The notes beneath the pieces are model-generated. The model did not search any database. It was given only the letters and a program-made list of their open reading frames with translations, and was not told the DNA's origin. This document shows positions 32,478-42,780 of a stretch of DNA of 64,000 nucleotides, piece after piece. Each line of letters starts with the position of its first letter. Positions within the stretch are counted from its first letter, which is position 1. Source of the stretch: DASQPR01 sp963724705. GTDB taxonomy: Bacteria > Actinomycetota > Actinomycetes > Mycobacteriales > Micromonosporaceae. Location: the NCBI GenBank assembly GCA_963724705.1, contig CAVRVS010000004.1:1364001-1428000 (forward strand), written 5' to 3'. Both the position numbers and the translations under genes were made by a program.

Positions 32478-34128
32478 ATGACCGCGGATGTTGCCTGGGT
32501 GCGACGGCTTCCGTTCGCGCTGCTGGCCATCGCGGCCGTCGGCTTCCTCGCACTCGGGCTGAGCGAGGCGCGGTCGGACTCGCCGACCTACGACGAGCCG
32601 GTGTACGTCGCCTCAGGTATCGCGGCGGTGCTCCACCACGACCTCGCGTTCAATGCCGAACATCCCCCGCTGCCCAAGGCACTCGCGGCGCTCCCGGTGC
32701 TCGCCGTCCACCCGGCCGTCCCGGCGACCGCGTCGTGCGCCGACGACAACGAACGCACGTGCAGCGCACAGTTCGTCCAGGCCCAATCGGCCGACCGCCT
32801 GCGTGACATCACGTTCGCCTCGCGGCTCGTGCCGCTCCTGGAGGCAGTCGGCGTGGCCTTCGTGGCGTACGCCCTCGCGGCTGAGTTGTTCGGCGCCGCG
32901 GCCGGCGCCCTCGCCGGACTCCTCTGGCTCGCGTCACCACTCGTGCTCGGGATCGGCCATCTCGACGGCACCGACATCCCGTTCGCCCTCGCCGTCACGC
33001 TCAGTTCGTGGGCCCTCGCGCGGTGGCTCCGGCTCCGTACCGTCCGTGCGCTTGCGTGGACCGGACTGGCACTCGCGCTGACCGCCGGTACGTCGATCTC
33101 CGGCGCGTTGGTCGTGATCGTCAGCCTCGCGGTCATCCTGGGGGCGAGTTGGCGGTCGGGTGTCCGACGCGCGTTCGTCCACACCGGGCTGGCCGCCGTC
33201 GTGACGTGGATCGGCTTGTGGATCCCGTACGTGATCCTCGACCCGGCCGTGCTCACACATCCGACGGTCATCGCGCCGAAGCCGTACCTGGACGGGGTCT
33301 CCTACCTCGCCTCCTACAACGCGAGCGGGATCCACGGCTATCTGCTCGGCGTCGCGTACACCGGAGGCCGTTGGTGGTTCTGGCCGTTGAGTCTGCTGAT
33401 CAAATACCCGGCTCCGATCCTGCTCGCTGCTGGTCGGCGGCGCGATCGCGTGGTGGTGGACGGACCGGGATACCCGCCGGCGGACGCTGCTGGCGGTCGG
33501 CCTGCCGGCCGTCGTGCTGGCCGGATTCACCATCACCGGACCGCTCAACATCGGCGTCCGGTTGCTCCTGCCGGTGCTGGCCCTGTGGGCGGTCGCGGCC
33601 AGCTCGCTCGTACCGGTCGTCCAACGTCTCGGGATCGCCTGGCGACGTGCGCTGGCCGCTACCGCGGCCGTGCTGCTCGCGGCCGGCGTCGCCAGCACGG
33701 CGTTGTCGTTCCCGACCTCGGTGGCGTGGACGGCGCCGCCGTTCACGCCCGGATACGCGGTAGCCACCGACTCCAATGTCGACTGGGGACAAGGCTTCTA
33801 CGCACTGCGGTCCTGGAGCAACGGCCGCAATCCGTGGGTCACGTACTTCGGGCCGCGAGGCCTGACCGAGTCGGACATACCGGGAGCCCGTCCGCTGCTC
33901 GGCGCTGTACCGAGCGACGTCTCCGGCTGGGTCGCGGTATCCGCGACGGCGCTCACCAGTGCCGACAGCGCGCGGCTGGCCTGGTTGCGTAACTATTGCC
34001 CGGTCGATGTCCTGGCCGGAAGCATCCTGATATACCGCTTCCAGCAACCGCCGCTGGTGTTACCGGCTCCGGCCCGGCCGGCGACGCAATGCACGCAACC
34101 GTGGAGCACCCGAACCGGCCCGAACTAA
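32478..34128 (+). CDS. PMT/ArnT-type (GT39/GT83-like) membrane glycosyltransferase, one frameshift
   Basis: The frame from the ATG at 32478 encodes a lumenal-loop motif SDSPTYDEPVYVASG followed by AEHPPLPKALAALPV, and multiple helices. These are marks of lipid-phosphate-sugar-dependent transferases with the acidic residues in the first loop. Around 33425-33435 the frame changes by +1, after which TITGPLNIGVRLLLPVLALW and VATDSNVDWGQGFYALRSW continue to the stop at 34128. The total is about 550 residues, usual for the family. The break may be a sequence error or may kill the gene. The predicted donor, polyprenyl-phosphate mannose or a similar sugar, would come from the synthase at 29195. Confidence 0.75.
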
Positions 34129-34171
34129 AAGGGGCGGCGGCGACGGCCGATCGATTGGTTAAATAGCCGGC

Positions 34172-34900
34172 GTGACCGGATTCGACGATCCCGCGCTCTT
34201 CGGTGACCGCTGGGCGGATGTGTACGACGGCTCGGGTTGGGAGACACCGCCCGAGCTCGACCTCCTGACGGATCTGGCCGCCGGCGGCCGTGTCCTCGAA
34301 CTTGCGATCGGCACCGGACGCGTCGGCGTGCCGCTCGCTGCGCGTGGCGTCGCGGTGGAAGGCATCGAGGCGTCGGCCGCGATGGTCGACAAGATGCGCG
34401 AGAAGCCGGGCGGCGCCGACATTCCCGTCGTCATCGGCGATATGGCCGACGTGGCGGTGCCGGGGCCGTTCCGGCTGGCGTACCTGGTCTTCAACACGCT
34501 CTTCAACCTCGTCACCCAGGATCGGCAGATCGATTGCTTCCGGAACGTGGCGCGGGTGCTCGAGCCCGGCGGGGCGTTCGCCATCGAATGCTTCGTCCCG
34601 GACCCGACGAAGTGGGATCGCGGTCAACGCGTCGAAGCCACCCATGTCGGCCCGGACCGTGCCTCGATCAACGTGTACACGCACGATCCGGTCGCGCAGC
34701 GATACGACAAGCAGACCATTACGTTCGGCTCGGACGGCTACCGCATGTTGCCCACCGCGCTGCGCTACAGCTGGCCGGCGGAGATCGACCTCATGGCTCG
34801 GCTCGCCGGCCTTCGACTGGACGCCCGGTACGGCGACTGGCAACGCCGCGTGTTCTCGGCGGACAGCCCGAGTCACGTGTCGATCTACCGCAAGGATTGA
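34172..34900 (+). CDS. Class I SAM-dependent methyltransferase
   Basis: 242 residues from a GTG at 34172. Motif I VLELAIGTGRVGVPLA, then VEGIEASAAMVDKM and DMADVAVPGPFRLAYLVFNT, then FRNVARVLEPGGAFAIECFV. Similar to small-molecule methyltransferases of actinobacteria that carry an N-terminal WADVYDG segment. Substrate unknown. Confidence 0.85.
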   Translation: MTGFDDPALFGDRWADVYDGSGWETPPELDLLTDLAAGGRVLELAIGTGRVGVPLAARGVAVEGIEASAAMVDKMREKPGGADIPVVIGDMADVAVPGPFRLAYLVFNTLFNLVTQDRQIDCFRNVARVLEPGGAFAIECFVPDPTKWDRGQRVEATHVGPDRASINVYTHDPVAQRYDKQTITFGSDGYRMLPTALRYSWPAEIDLMARLAGLRLDARYGDWQRRVFSADSPSHVSIYRKD

Positions 34901-34944
34901 GTCCGCCGATCGGCATCCCCGCGATGGCAACGACGACGACAGCC

Positions 34945-36153
34945 CTATTTGAGCAGGCCGCTCCGCAGGCGGTCGATCGCCGCCTCGAGCACCTCGCGGC
35001 GCTTGCAGAACGTGAACCTGACCTGAGGGCGCCCGACATCTGCGTTGTCGTAGAAGACCACGTTCGGGATGGCCACCACGCCGCACCGGTCGGGCAGTGC
35101 CTGGCAGAACTCGATCCCGTCCTTCGACCCGAGCGGCGTGACGTCGGTCGTGATGAAATACGTGCCATCCGGGGTGTACACGTCGAACCCGATGTCGGCG
35201 AGACCGGTCGCCAAGAGGTCGCGCTTGGCCTGCAGATCGGCTCGGAAGTCGGCGAAGTACGCGTCGGGCATGGCCAGCGCCGCGGCGATGGCGTACTGGA
35301 AGGGTCCGGCGCTGACGTACGTGAGGTATTGCTTCGCCGTCCGTACGGCCGCAACCAGCTCCGGAGTCCCGGTTACCCAGCCGACCTTCCAGCCGGTGAA
35401 GGAGAACGTCTTGCCGGACGACGAAATCGAGACGGTTCGTTCGCGCATGCCGGGCAGTGCCGCGATCGGATGATGTCCGGCCGCTGGAGCGGCGTCGGCC
35501 CCGCCCGCCCGCGCTCCGCTCGCGAAAACCAGGTGCTCGTACACCTCGTCGGTCACCACGAGCAGTTCGTGCTCGATCGCGAGCGCGGCGATCGCGGCCA
35601 CCTCGTCGGGTCGCAGCACCATGCCCGTCGGGTTGTGCGGCGAGTTCACCAGCAGCAACCGGGTACGCGGGGTGATCAGCGACCGTAGCTCGTCGAGGTC
35701 GGGTCGGAACGTGGGCGCGCGTAGGGTCAGCGGGACGCGCCGGGCGCCGGCCATCGCGATGCAGGCCGCGTACGAGTCGTAGAAGGGCTCGAACGCGATC
35801 ACCTCGTCCCCGGGTTCGAGCAGCGCCAGCATCGCCGCGGCGATCGCCTCGGTCGCCCCGGCCGTGACGAGGACCTCGGCGTCCGGGTCGTACGTGAGAC
35901 CGTAAAACCGCTGCTGATGCTGGGCGACGGCGCGCCTCAGCTCGGGGATGCCGGGGCCGGGCGGGTATTGGTTGCCGAGGCCGCCCCGGATCGCGGCGAC
36001 GGCCGCTTCGGCGATCTCGGACGGTCCGTCGGTATCGGGAAAGCCCTGGCCGAGGTTGATCGACTTCGTCGCCGTCGCGAGCGCCGACATCTCCGCGAAG
36101 ATGGTCGTACCCATGCCCTCGAGACGACGGTTCAGCAGTGGTCTCGTACCCAT
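34945..36153 (-). CDS. Class I/II pyridoxal-phosphate aminotransferase (DapC/KAT-like)
   Basis: 402 residues from the ATG at 36153. Fold-type I features: INLGQGFPDTDGP, YPPGPGIPELRRAVA, NSPHNPTG, and the PLP lysine in SSSGKTFSFTGWKVGW. The C-terminal Arg that binds substrate carboxylate is in VRFTFCKRREVL. Best matches by memory are N-succinyldiaminopimelate aminotransferases and kynurenine/methionine aminotransferases; the sequence does not choose. Divergent from the FIST gene. Confidence 0.88.
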   Translation of the reverse strand: MGTRPLLNRRLEGMGTTIFAEMSALATATKSINLGQGFPDTDGPSEIAEAAVAAIRGGLGNQYPPGPGIPELRRAVAQHQQRFYGLTYDPDAEVLVTAGATEAIAAAMLALLEPGDEVIAFEPFYDSYAACIAMAGARRVPLTLRAPTFRPDLDELRSLITPRTRLLLVNSPHNPTGMVLRPDEVAAIAALAIEHELLVVTDEVYEHLVFASGARAGGADAAPAAGHHPIAALPGMRERTVSISSSGKTFSFTGWKVGWVTGTPELVAAVRTAKQYLTYVSAGPFQYAIAAALAMPDAYFADFRADLQAKRDLLATGLADIGFDVYTPDGTYFITTDVTPLGSKDGIEFCQALPDRCGVVAIPNVVFYDNADVGRPQVRFTFCKRREVLEAAIDRLRSGLLK

Positions 36154-36356
36154 GGATCCGGCTCCTCGGTCGTCGGGGCGACGGCCCGACGCTACCGCAA
36201 CCCCTCGCGGCGTCCGCTGACCCTCCAGCCAGCCACAGTGCCGTGATCTGTGGCCGAGCTGTGACCGACCGTAATGCGAGCCGGCCTCGCAATACATTTC
36301 GGGCTTCCTATAATTGATGCCACATTCCGGGCGTACCGACCCGAGGGAGAGACGCC

Positions 36357-37541
36357 GTGACCCAGCAGACATTGCCAACGCGCCTGCACGCCGCCAGCGG
36401 CACCAGCGAGGCCGACGATCCGGTCGAGGCAGGCACGATTGCCGCGGCGGAGGCGATTGCGGGGCTCAACGGCCGTGCGGCTGCCATGATCATTGTGTAC
36501 GCGTCGGTACGCTACGACCTGGAGAAGCTGATCGCCGCGATCCGAGCGGTGACGGGCGACACACCATTGGTCGGCGAAACGAGCGCCGGCCATTTCGTTG
36601 GCGGTCACCTCACCGAGCCCGCCAGCGGCGTGGCCGTGTTGGCGCTGACGGCCGGTCCGTACCGTTTCGGCTTCGCGTCGGTCGAAGGTCTTGCCGCCGG
36701 AAGCGAAGCGGCCGGTATTGAACTGGCCCGATCGGCCCATGCCGACCTCGGAACCGAACAGACACCCCACGCGACGCTGCTGATTTTCGTCGACGGCCTG
36801 TCGGCCGAACAGCAGACCCTGATCGGTGGGATTCATCGCGTCACGGGTTCGGCCGTCCCGGTGGTCGGCGGCGGTGCGGGCGACGACCGGCGATTGAGCG
36901 CCACCTACGTCTTCCTCAACGACCGGGTGCTGCGCGACGCCGCGGTCGGGGTGTGGATCGGTTCGGACGAGCCGATACCGATCACCGTCGGGCACGGTTG
37001 GCACCCGATCGGGCTGCCGTTGCTCGTCACGAAGACCGACGGGCAGATCGTGCACGAGATCGCCGGCCGACCGGCCCGGGACGTGTACGAGGAGCACATC
37101 CGCCAAGGCAACCGGGAGGAACTCGATCGCATCCGCGAGGGCGGCTTCTACTCCACCCACGCATTCGGACTCATCGAGCCGGACGGCTCACACCTCATCC
37201 GGGGCGTGTTCATGGGCCCGGACGAGATGATCCACACATTCGCGCCGCTGCCGGTGTACTCGGCCATCCAGATCGTGTCCTGCGATTCCGAGGACCTGTT
37301 GACGACGAGTCGGGACGTCGCCGCCCGTTCGGTGGCCGGACGCGACGCATCCGTACTGCTCGTGTTCAGCTGCATCGCCCGCATCGACGTGCTGCAGGAG
37401 CGCCGCGAAGAAGAGGCCGCCGAACTGCAGGAGGCGGCCGGCTCCGTACCGATCTTCGGCGTCTACACGTACGGCGAGTTCGCCCGTACGACAAGCGTTG
37501 CCGGTTACCACAACGCAACGGTTACCGCGGTCGCGCTGTGA
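36357..37541 (+). CDS. FIST-domain sensory protein
   Basis: 394 residues from a GTG at 36357. FIST_N covers about residues 40-230 (VYASVRYDLEKLIAAIRAV, then LVGETSAGHFVGG, GGGAGDDRRL and VFLNDRVLRDAAVGVWIG). FIST_C follows to the end (HAFGLIEPDGSHLIRG, LLVFSCIARIDVL, VPIFGVYTYGEFA). FIST domains are thought to bind small ligands such as amino acids and usually work with signalling enzymes. The stop is 7 bases before a GAF-GGDEF-EAL gene, so the pair probably couples ligand sensing to c-di-GMP. Confidence 0.9.
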   Translation: MTQQTLPTRLHAASGTSEADDPVEAGTIAAAEAIAGLNGRAAAMIIVYASVRYDLEKLIAAIRAVTGDTPLVGETSAGHFVGGHLTEPASGVAVLALTAGPYRFGFASVEGLAAGSEAAGIELARSAHADLGTEQTPHATLLIFVDGLSAEQQTLIGGIHRVTGSAVPVVGGGAGDDRRLSATYVFLNDRVLRDAAVGVWIGSDEPIPITVGHGWHPIGLPLLVTKTDGQIVHEIAGRPARDVYEEHIRQGNREELDRIREGGFYSTHAFGLIEPDGSHLIRGVFMGPDEMIHTFAPLPVYSAIQIVSCDSEDLLTTSRDVAARSVAGRDASVLLVFSCIARIDVLQERREEEAAELQEAAGSVPIFGVYTYGEFARTTSVAGYHNATVTAVAL

Positions 37542-37548
37542 TGCGCCG

Positions 37549-39949
37549 ATGACAACGCCCGGATCCGATGAAGTTTCGCGACTGACGTCCGAACTGCTGG
37601 AGGCGACGACGGCCGCGAGCAACGCCTATCGCGACACGGGTCGTCTCATTCGGTTGCTCACCGTGCTCAGCAGCCCGTCCGCGCCGGACGAGTTGCTCGA
37701 CGACGCGCTCGCGGTACTGTCCGACGCGTTCAATGCCGATCCGGTATGCATTGTCAGCGTCGTGGGCGATCGTCTCCTCGTCACGACCTCGACCGGTCTA
37801 CCCGAGGACGACCCCTCCTTCCGGGACGGCTGGGCCATCGGTCCGCTCGCCGCCGAGGCCATAGCCACCGGAAGCGCGGCGGCAACCCAGCTCGAGGAGC
37901 CCGACGACAACGTGCCGGCCGCTCTTTCCGGCCTGGGGCTACGCTCGGCCGCGTTCGTGCCGATGTCCGCGTCCTCCGAGAAGTCGGACGAACTCCTCGT
38001 TCTCTATCGCAGCAGCGGCGAAGGTTTCGGTGGCACCGATCTGCACGTGCTGTCGTCGGTCGCGCAGCGGCTGCGTATCGCGGCCGACGACCGGGAGCGT
38101 GCCGTGGCGATCGAAAGGCTCGCGCAGTCCGGACACTTGCTCGCGCCGCACCTGGACTCCACGTCTCTGCTGGACGCCGCGGCCGAACTCGTGCAGCGGC
38201 TGACAACGGCGGACGATGCCTGGATTGTCGGTGTTTCCGACGGCGTGGCGTACGCGCAGGCGCACCACGGCAACGCTCCGAATGACGCCGCGCCGGTGAC
38301 CGAGCTTCCGGTCGCCGATCTGCGGCGCCTGGTCGACGGTCGTCGGCGGTGACGCGTGGGTCGCCACGGTCACGTCATCGTCGAGTCCCCTGCCGCGCAG
38401 CGTCGTGTGCGTTCCGGTGATGCGTGACGGCGTCCCGATCGCACTGATCTACGCGACCCGCGATCGTGCCCGACCGTTCGGCGCCGAGGTGATCGAAATC
38501 GCGGCGATCTTCGCGAGCTACCTCGCGACGGCGCTCGAGAACGCTGGCCTCTACCACGAGCTGCGGCGACGCGCGACGCGCGACCCGCTGACCGGCCTCG
38601 CGAATCGCGAACTGGCAGTGCAGCGTCTCGATCACGTGCTGAGGAACGGATCGGCGCCGTTCACCGGCCTGCTCTTCTGCGATCTCGACGGATTCAAGTC
38701 GGTCAACGACCGCCTCGGCCACGAGGCCGGCGACGGTCTGCTTCGGCAGGTTGCCGCGCGCCTGCAGAAGGCCCTTCGTACGAAGGACCTGCTGGCGCGA
38801 TTCGGCGGCGACGAGTTCGTCGTCGTCCTCGGCGAGATCGAGACGCTGGACGACGTCAACGAAGTCGGCTACCGCCTTGTCCAGGCGTTGCTCGAGCCGT
38901 TCGAGCTCAATGACGAGCGGGTCACCGTCTCAGCGAGCATCGGCGGCGTCCTCGGCGCACACGGCGCGACGACGGCCGGGACGATGATGCGCGACGCCGA
39001 CGCCGCCATGTACGTCGCCAAGTCCCGCGGCAGCGGTGCCGTCGAGGTATTCGACGATGCCGCCTCCCACCGCTCACTCGATCGGCTCAGCATCCGCTCG
39101 GAGCTGATGCGAGCCCTCGACCGCGACGAGTTCGAGGTCCTCTACCAACCCCTCGTCGACCTCGACGACGGTCGCCCCGTCGGCTTCGAGGCGCTGCTGC
39201 GGTGGACCCATCATCAGCGCGGACCGATCCCGCCCGACGTATTCATCCCGCTCGCCGAGGAGACCGGCGAGATCGTCCGCATCGGAGCGTGGGTGCTGGA
39301 GCAGGCATGCCGGCAACTCGCGGTGTGGCAACGCCTGCCCGGATGGCGCGGCCTTCGCATCGACGTGAACCTGTCGGCGGCGCAACTGTGGCAAGCCGAC
39401 GTGTCACGACATCTCGAGTCGCTCATCCGGCGGGCCGGCGTCGATCCGGGCGACGTGTGGCTCGAGGTCACCGAGCGCAGCCACGCGGGCGACGATGTCG
39501 CGCGGGTGACCGGAAACCTCCGCGCCGGTGGCGTCCATTTCGCGCTCGACGACTTCGGCAGTTCCTACTCCAACCTCGGCTATCTCAAGCAGTTTCCGGC
39601 TGAGAGCCTGAAGATCGACCGGTCGTTCATCAGCGGCGTCGCTGACCACGGTACGGATCGCAGTATCGTGATCGCGGTCCTCGCCATGGCCGAGTCGCTC
39701 AACCTCGAGGTCGTCGCCGAGGGCATCGAACGACCCGAGCAGCGTCGACGCACTGCTCGAGTTGGGCTGCCGACTCGGACAGGGATACCTCTTCGCGCCG
39801 CCGTTGACCGCGGCGGCGGCCACCCGAATGCTGGTCGGACCGTCCGAGTCGGCGAGCGCGAGCGACGAGATGACGCTGATCGGAGCGGCCCATCCGCCGC
39901 GCCATTACGGAGGCCGATCCCGCCACGTAAGACGCATCGGCCGGCGTAA
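37549..39949 (+). CDS. GAF-GGDEF-EAL c-di-GMP enzyme with at least two frame breaks
   Basis: Starts at the ATG at 37549 just after the FIST gene. The first frame (to 38352) holds a coiled-coil lead and one or two GAF domains. A +1 shift near 38345-38400 leads to a frame with VPVMRDGVPIALIYA, the GGDEF domain (RDPLTGLANRELAVQRL, then FGGDEFVVVLG) and an EAL domain (VGFEALLRWTHH, LEVTERSHAG, ALDDFGSSYSNL, KIDRSFI, VAEGIERPEQ). Near 39741 a second +1 shift is needed to read the end, LLELGCRLGQGYLFAPP. GGDEF and EAL residues are all conserved, so the unbroken protein would be bifunctional. Stop is uncertain: the uninterrupted GGDEF-EAL frame ends at 39949. Confidence 0.75.
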
Positions 39950-39962
39950 CGGTCGCGGCCGG

Positions 39963-40025
39963 CGTAGCCGCCGGCGGGTGGCCGGCGGGCCGTGCGTAGC
40001 CGCCGGCGGGTGGCCGGCGGGCCGT
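39963..40025. repeat. Tandem duplication, 32-bp period, two copies
   Basis: A 31-base G+C-only segment starting CGTAGCCGCCGGCGGGTG at 39963 is repeated exactly from 39995, with one extra base between. Each copy can fold on itself (CCGCCGGCGGG), so it may act as a terminator between the EAL gene and the Nudix gene. Confidence 0.8.
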
Positions 40026-40073
40026 CGGAATACGGGAGGCGTCCGACCGCGATCATCGGGTACGTTCGGCCGC

Positions 40074-40571
40074 GTGGACGCACCGCGACTTCGGCCAGCC
40101 GTTCGGGCCATCGTCCTCGATCCGGATGACCGCATGTTGCTCTGCCGATTCCGGTTCCGCCCCGACACGGATCCGGACACGGTCTGGGCCGCACCCGGCG
40201 GTGGCGTCGAGGCCGGGGAGTCACCGCTCGCGGCGCTGCGCCGCGAACTCGACGAGGAAGTCGGTCTGCGGCTCGACGCAGAACCGCGTCACGTGTGGCA
40301 TCAGAAGGTCGTCGCACCGGGACACGCGACCGGATACGACGGCGTGATCAACGACTACTACCTCGTCCGTACGGTGGCCTTCACCCCGCGCGGCACCATG
40401 ACGGACGAACAGTTGGCCGCCGAACACGTCGCCGGCTTCCGATGGTGGACGCAACCCGAAATCGCGAGTTACCGCGGCCGGGCCGTGTTCGCGCCGCGTG
40501 GCCTCGCCCGCGTGTTGGCTGCCCTGCTTACCGACGGGCCGCCCGAGCAACCGTTGGCCTTCGGGCTCTAG
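40074..40571 (+). CDS. Nudix hydrolase
   Basis: 165 residues from a GTG at 40074. A complete Nudix box GGGVEAGESPLAALRRELDE followed by EVGL provides the metal-binding Glu residues (Gx5Ex7REUxEExGU). It hydrolyses a nucleoside diphosphate linked to another moiety; the substrate is not predictable. The same frame is open upstream into the broken EAL gene, so the start rests on the family's usual N-terminus (RPAVRAIVLDPDDRMLLCRF). Confidence 0.88.
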   Translation: MDAPRLRPAVRAIVLDPDDRMLLCRFRFRPDTDPDTVWAAPGGGVEAGESPLAALRRELDEEVGLRLDAEPRHVWHQKVVAPGHATGYDGVINDYYLVRTVAFTPRGTMTDEQLAAEHVAGFRWWTQPEIASYRGRAVFAPRGLARVLAALLTDGPPEQPLAFGL

Positions 40572-40714
40572 CGGCGCCGAGCGGCGCGGGCCGAGCCGGA
40601 CGCGGGCGCCGAACGGGCCGCCAATCCGGACATGCTGCCCACTCCGACCGCGTCGACGTTGGTACAGTCCGTGAGATCCCCTGGTCGTTGTCGACGCGAC
40701 GGTGAGGCGGCCGG

Positions 40715-41717
40715 GTGAGGACACAGTTCGTCAACGGACACCACGAACGCGACCGGAAGGACGACGGGTGGCTCCAGCGTCGGGCGCGAGCGGCAACGGG
40801 ATCCGCCGACGCCGTCGATGAGGTCGCCGACGATCTCTACGCCCTGCCGGCCGACGAGTTCGTCGCCGCCCGCAACGAGCGGGCCAAGGCGGCCCGCGCC
40901 GCCGGCGCTCGTGAGCTGGCGGCGGCGATCGGGAAACTCGCCAAGCCCAACGCCGCCGCGTGGCTGGCGAACCAACTGGCTCGATCGTACGCCGACGACG
41001 TCCGCGCACTCGTCGACCTAGGCGCCTCGATGCGCGACGCCACCGCAGCCCTGGACCGCGACGAGCTGCGCCGGCTGTCCACGCGAGCAACGTCAACTGA
41101 TGGCGTCGCTCGTCCGGCAGGCCCGACAGGTCGCGGAAGCGGCCGACATACGGCCGAACGAGGCAACGATCCGCGGACTGGAGGACATCCTGCACGCGGC
41201 GTTGGCGGAACCGGACGCCGCCGAAGCGTTGACCGCGGGCCGACTCACCGGAACGCTCCGGAGCAGCGGCTTCCCGTCGGGCGACATGGCGGGCGACATG
41301 GCGATGTGGAGCGCGTCCGCAGCGGGCGGCGGCGGAGCGACCCGGTCGACGACGGCCGTGGCTGGCGGCCGCACAGCCGGATCGGCCGGTCGGACGGCCG
41401 GGCGTCGCCGGTCGACCGACACGGACACCACGAGCGCTGACGAACAACGCGCGGTCAGCGAGGAACAACGCGCGCTCAGCGAAGCCGCCGCCGTGGCCAA
41501 CGAGGATCGAGACGCGGCACGGGCCGACCTCGAACGGGCCGACCGGGCGGTACGCGATGCGCGCGCACACGCGGACCGGGTGCGCCGGCAACTCGACGAG
41601 GCGGTCGACGCGTTGACCGCGGCCGAGCAGGACCGGCGAGCCGCTCGTACGCGCGCCGACCAGACCGATCGGGCAGCACGTCTGGCGGCCCGCCGCCTGG
41701 ATGCCAAGCGCCGCTAG
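40715..41717 (+). CDS. Conserved helical protein of unknown function, one frame break
   Basis: The first frame contains EVADDLYALPADEFVAARNE and NAAAWLANQLARSYADDVRA, a pattern I associate with an uncharacterised actinobacterial family. Near 41081 a +1 shift joins it to EQRQLMASLVRQARQVAEAA, then a low-complexity linker and a long Ala/Glu/Arg coiled coil (about residues 230-330) ending LAARRLDAKRR. The start codon is uncertain. Convergent with the acetyltransferase gene. No function can be given. Confidence 0.6.
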
Positions 41718-41728
41718 CCGCGCGGTCG

Positions 41729-42368
41729 TCATCCCGCCCCGAAGAACGGCAGGCACGCCGACAGTCCCTCGATCCGTACGTTCGCGTGCCGTTGCTCGGC
41801 GAAACGCCCGACGAGTCAGTCGCAACCGCCGCATCTCGTCGACCCGCCCACGGTCGGCGTGGATGTACACACCGTTGTCGACATACCCCAACGACGCCGA
41901 TACACCGAGCGAGGCCGCGTTGTCGTGCCACGCCGACGTCTCGGCCACCTCCGCGCCCAGCCCGTCGAAGGCGAGCGTCAGCACCGCGAGTCGCATCCGC
42001 TTGCCGATGCCCCGACCGCGGGCCGTCGTCGTCAACCAGGACGAGCTATCGACCGTACGGCGGGCGGCGAAGTCGTCGGCCTCAAGTGTCTGTACGCCGA
42101 CCGGGGTGCCGCCGACCGACACCGTCAGCGGAAGATTCCACGACTCCGGCCGCCAGGTGCCGAGGCTGTGCCAGTACGTCTGATGCAGCGTGGTTCCACG
42201 GGCCCACCGCCCATCGCGTCCGGCGTAGGACGGGAAGATCGGATTCTGTTCAACGTCCTCGGGCAGCAGATCGGACAGCGGACCGAGGTCCGGCTCGGTC
42301 ATCGTCGCGAGCGTCACCTCGCCGGTGGTCAGCCGAAGGCTCGCAAGCGGCCAGTACGAAGGGGTCAC
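41729..42368 (-). CDS. GNAT family N-acetyltransferase, one frame break near the end
   Basis: From a GTG at 42368. Acetyl-CoA region TTARGRGIGKRMRLAVLTLA, then AEVAETSAWHDNAASLGVSA. Near 41795 one extra base (GTTTC for GTTC) shifts the frame; removing it gives FAEQRHANVRIEGLSACLPF and a stop at 41729. Without the correction the frame runs on antisense to the neighbouring gene. The gene is the last of a run with the toxin and immunity genes, starting 33 bases after the immunity stop. Confidence 0.72.
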
Positions 42369-42401
42369 GCCGCCAGTCTCCGCCGGCGCCTCGGCCGCGG
42401 G

Positions 42402-42749
42402 CTACGCGAACGCGATGAGATCCTCTACGGCCCGCCGGAGCCAGCCATTGAAATCGGCGAACCCGGTCCGGTCCTCGAACCCGGGCGACGTGAAGTCGTG
42501 GATCACGACCACCCGCGGCGGTGCGTTCTCCCAGCACGCCACGTCGTCGTTGTCCTCCCGACGGGCGAACGGAACCAGCACCCGATCCGGGAAACGTGTG
42601 CGCAGGCCGGCAACGCGGTCCCGCAGCGGCGCGCCATCGAAGATCCACCACGGTTCGAGGTTGACCAGGCCGAGCTCGACCACCCGCAGGAACTCGGGCG
42701 GATAGGCGAAGCCGGGCGGAACCTCGGCCGGGCCCAGCAGATCGGCCAT
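42402..42749 (-). CDS. SMI1/KNR4 (SUKH superfamily) probable immunity protein
   Basis: 115 residues from the ATG at 42749, behind GGAGGGG. The SUKH pattern is clear: YPPEFLRVVELGLVNLEPWW, then GLRTRFPDRVLVPFARRED followed by NDDVACWE, then VVVIHDFTSPGFED and a final amphipathic helix FNGWLRRAVEDLIAF. SUKH proteins neutralise many different toxins of polymorphic systems. It begins 32 bases after the stop of the large toxin-like gene, the classical immunity position. Confidence 0.8.
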   Translation of the reverse strand: MADLLGPAEVPPGFAYPPEFLRVVELGLVNLEPWWIFDGAPLRDRVAGLRTRFPDRVLVPFARREDNDDVACWENAPPRVVVIHDFTSPGFEDRTGFADFNGWLRRAVEDLIAFA

Positions 42750-42780
42750 GCCACCCCTCCACGTCGCTGTCGGCACCAGG

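Noticed and set aside
33953..36292. A 779-codon minus-strand frame over the methyltransferase and aminotransferase genes
   Set aside because: It is a shadow of two well-recognised genes and has no domain of its own.
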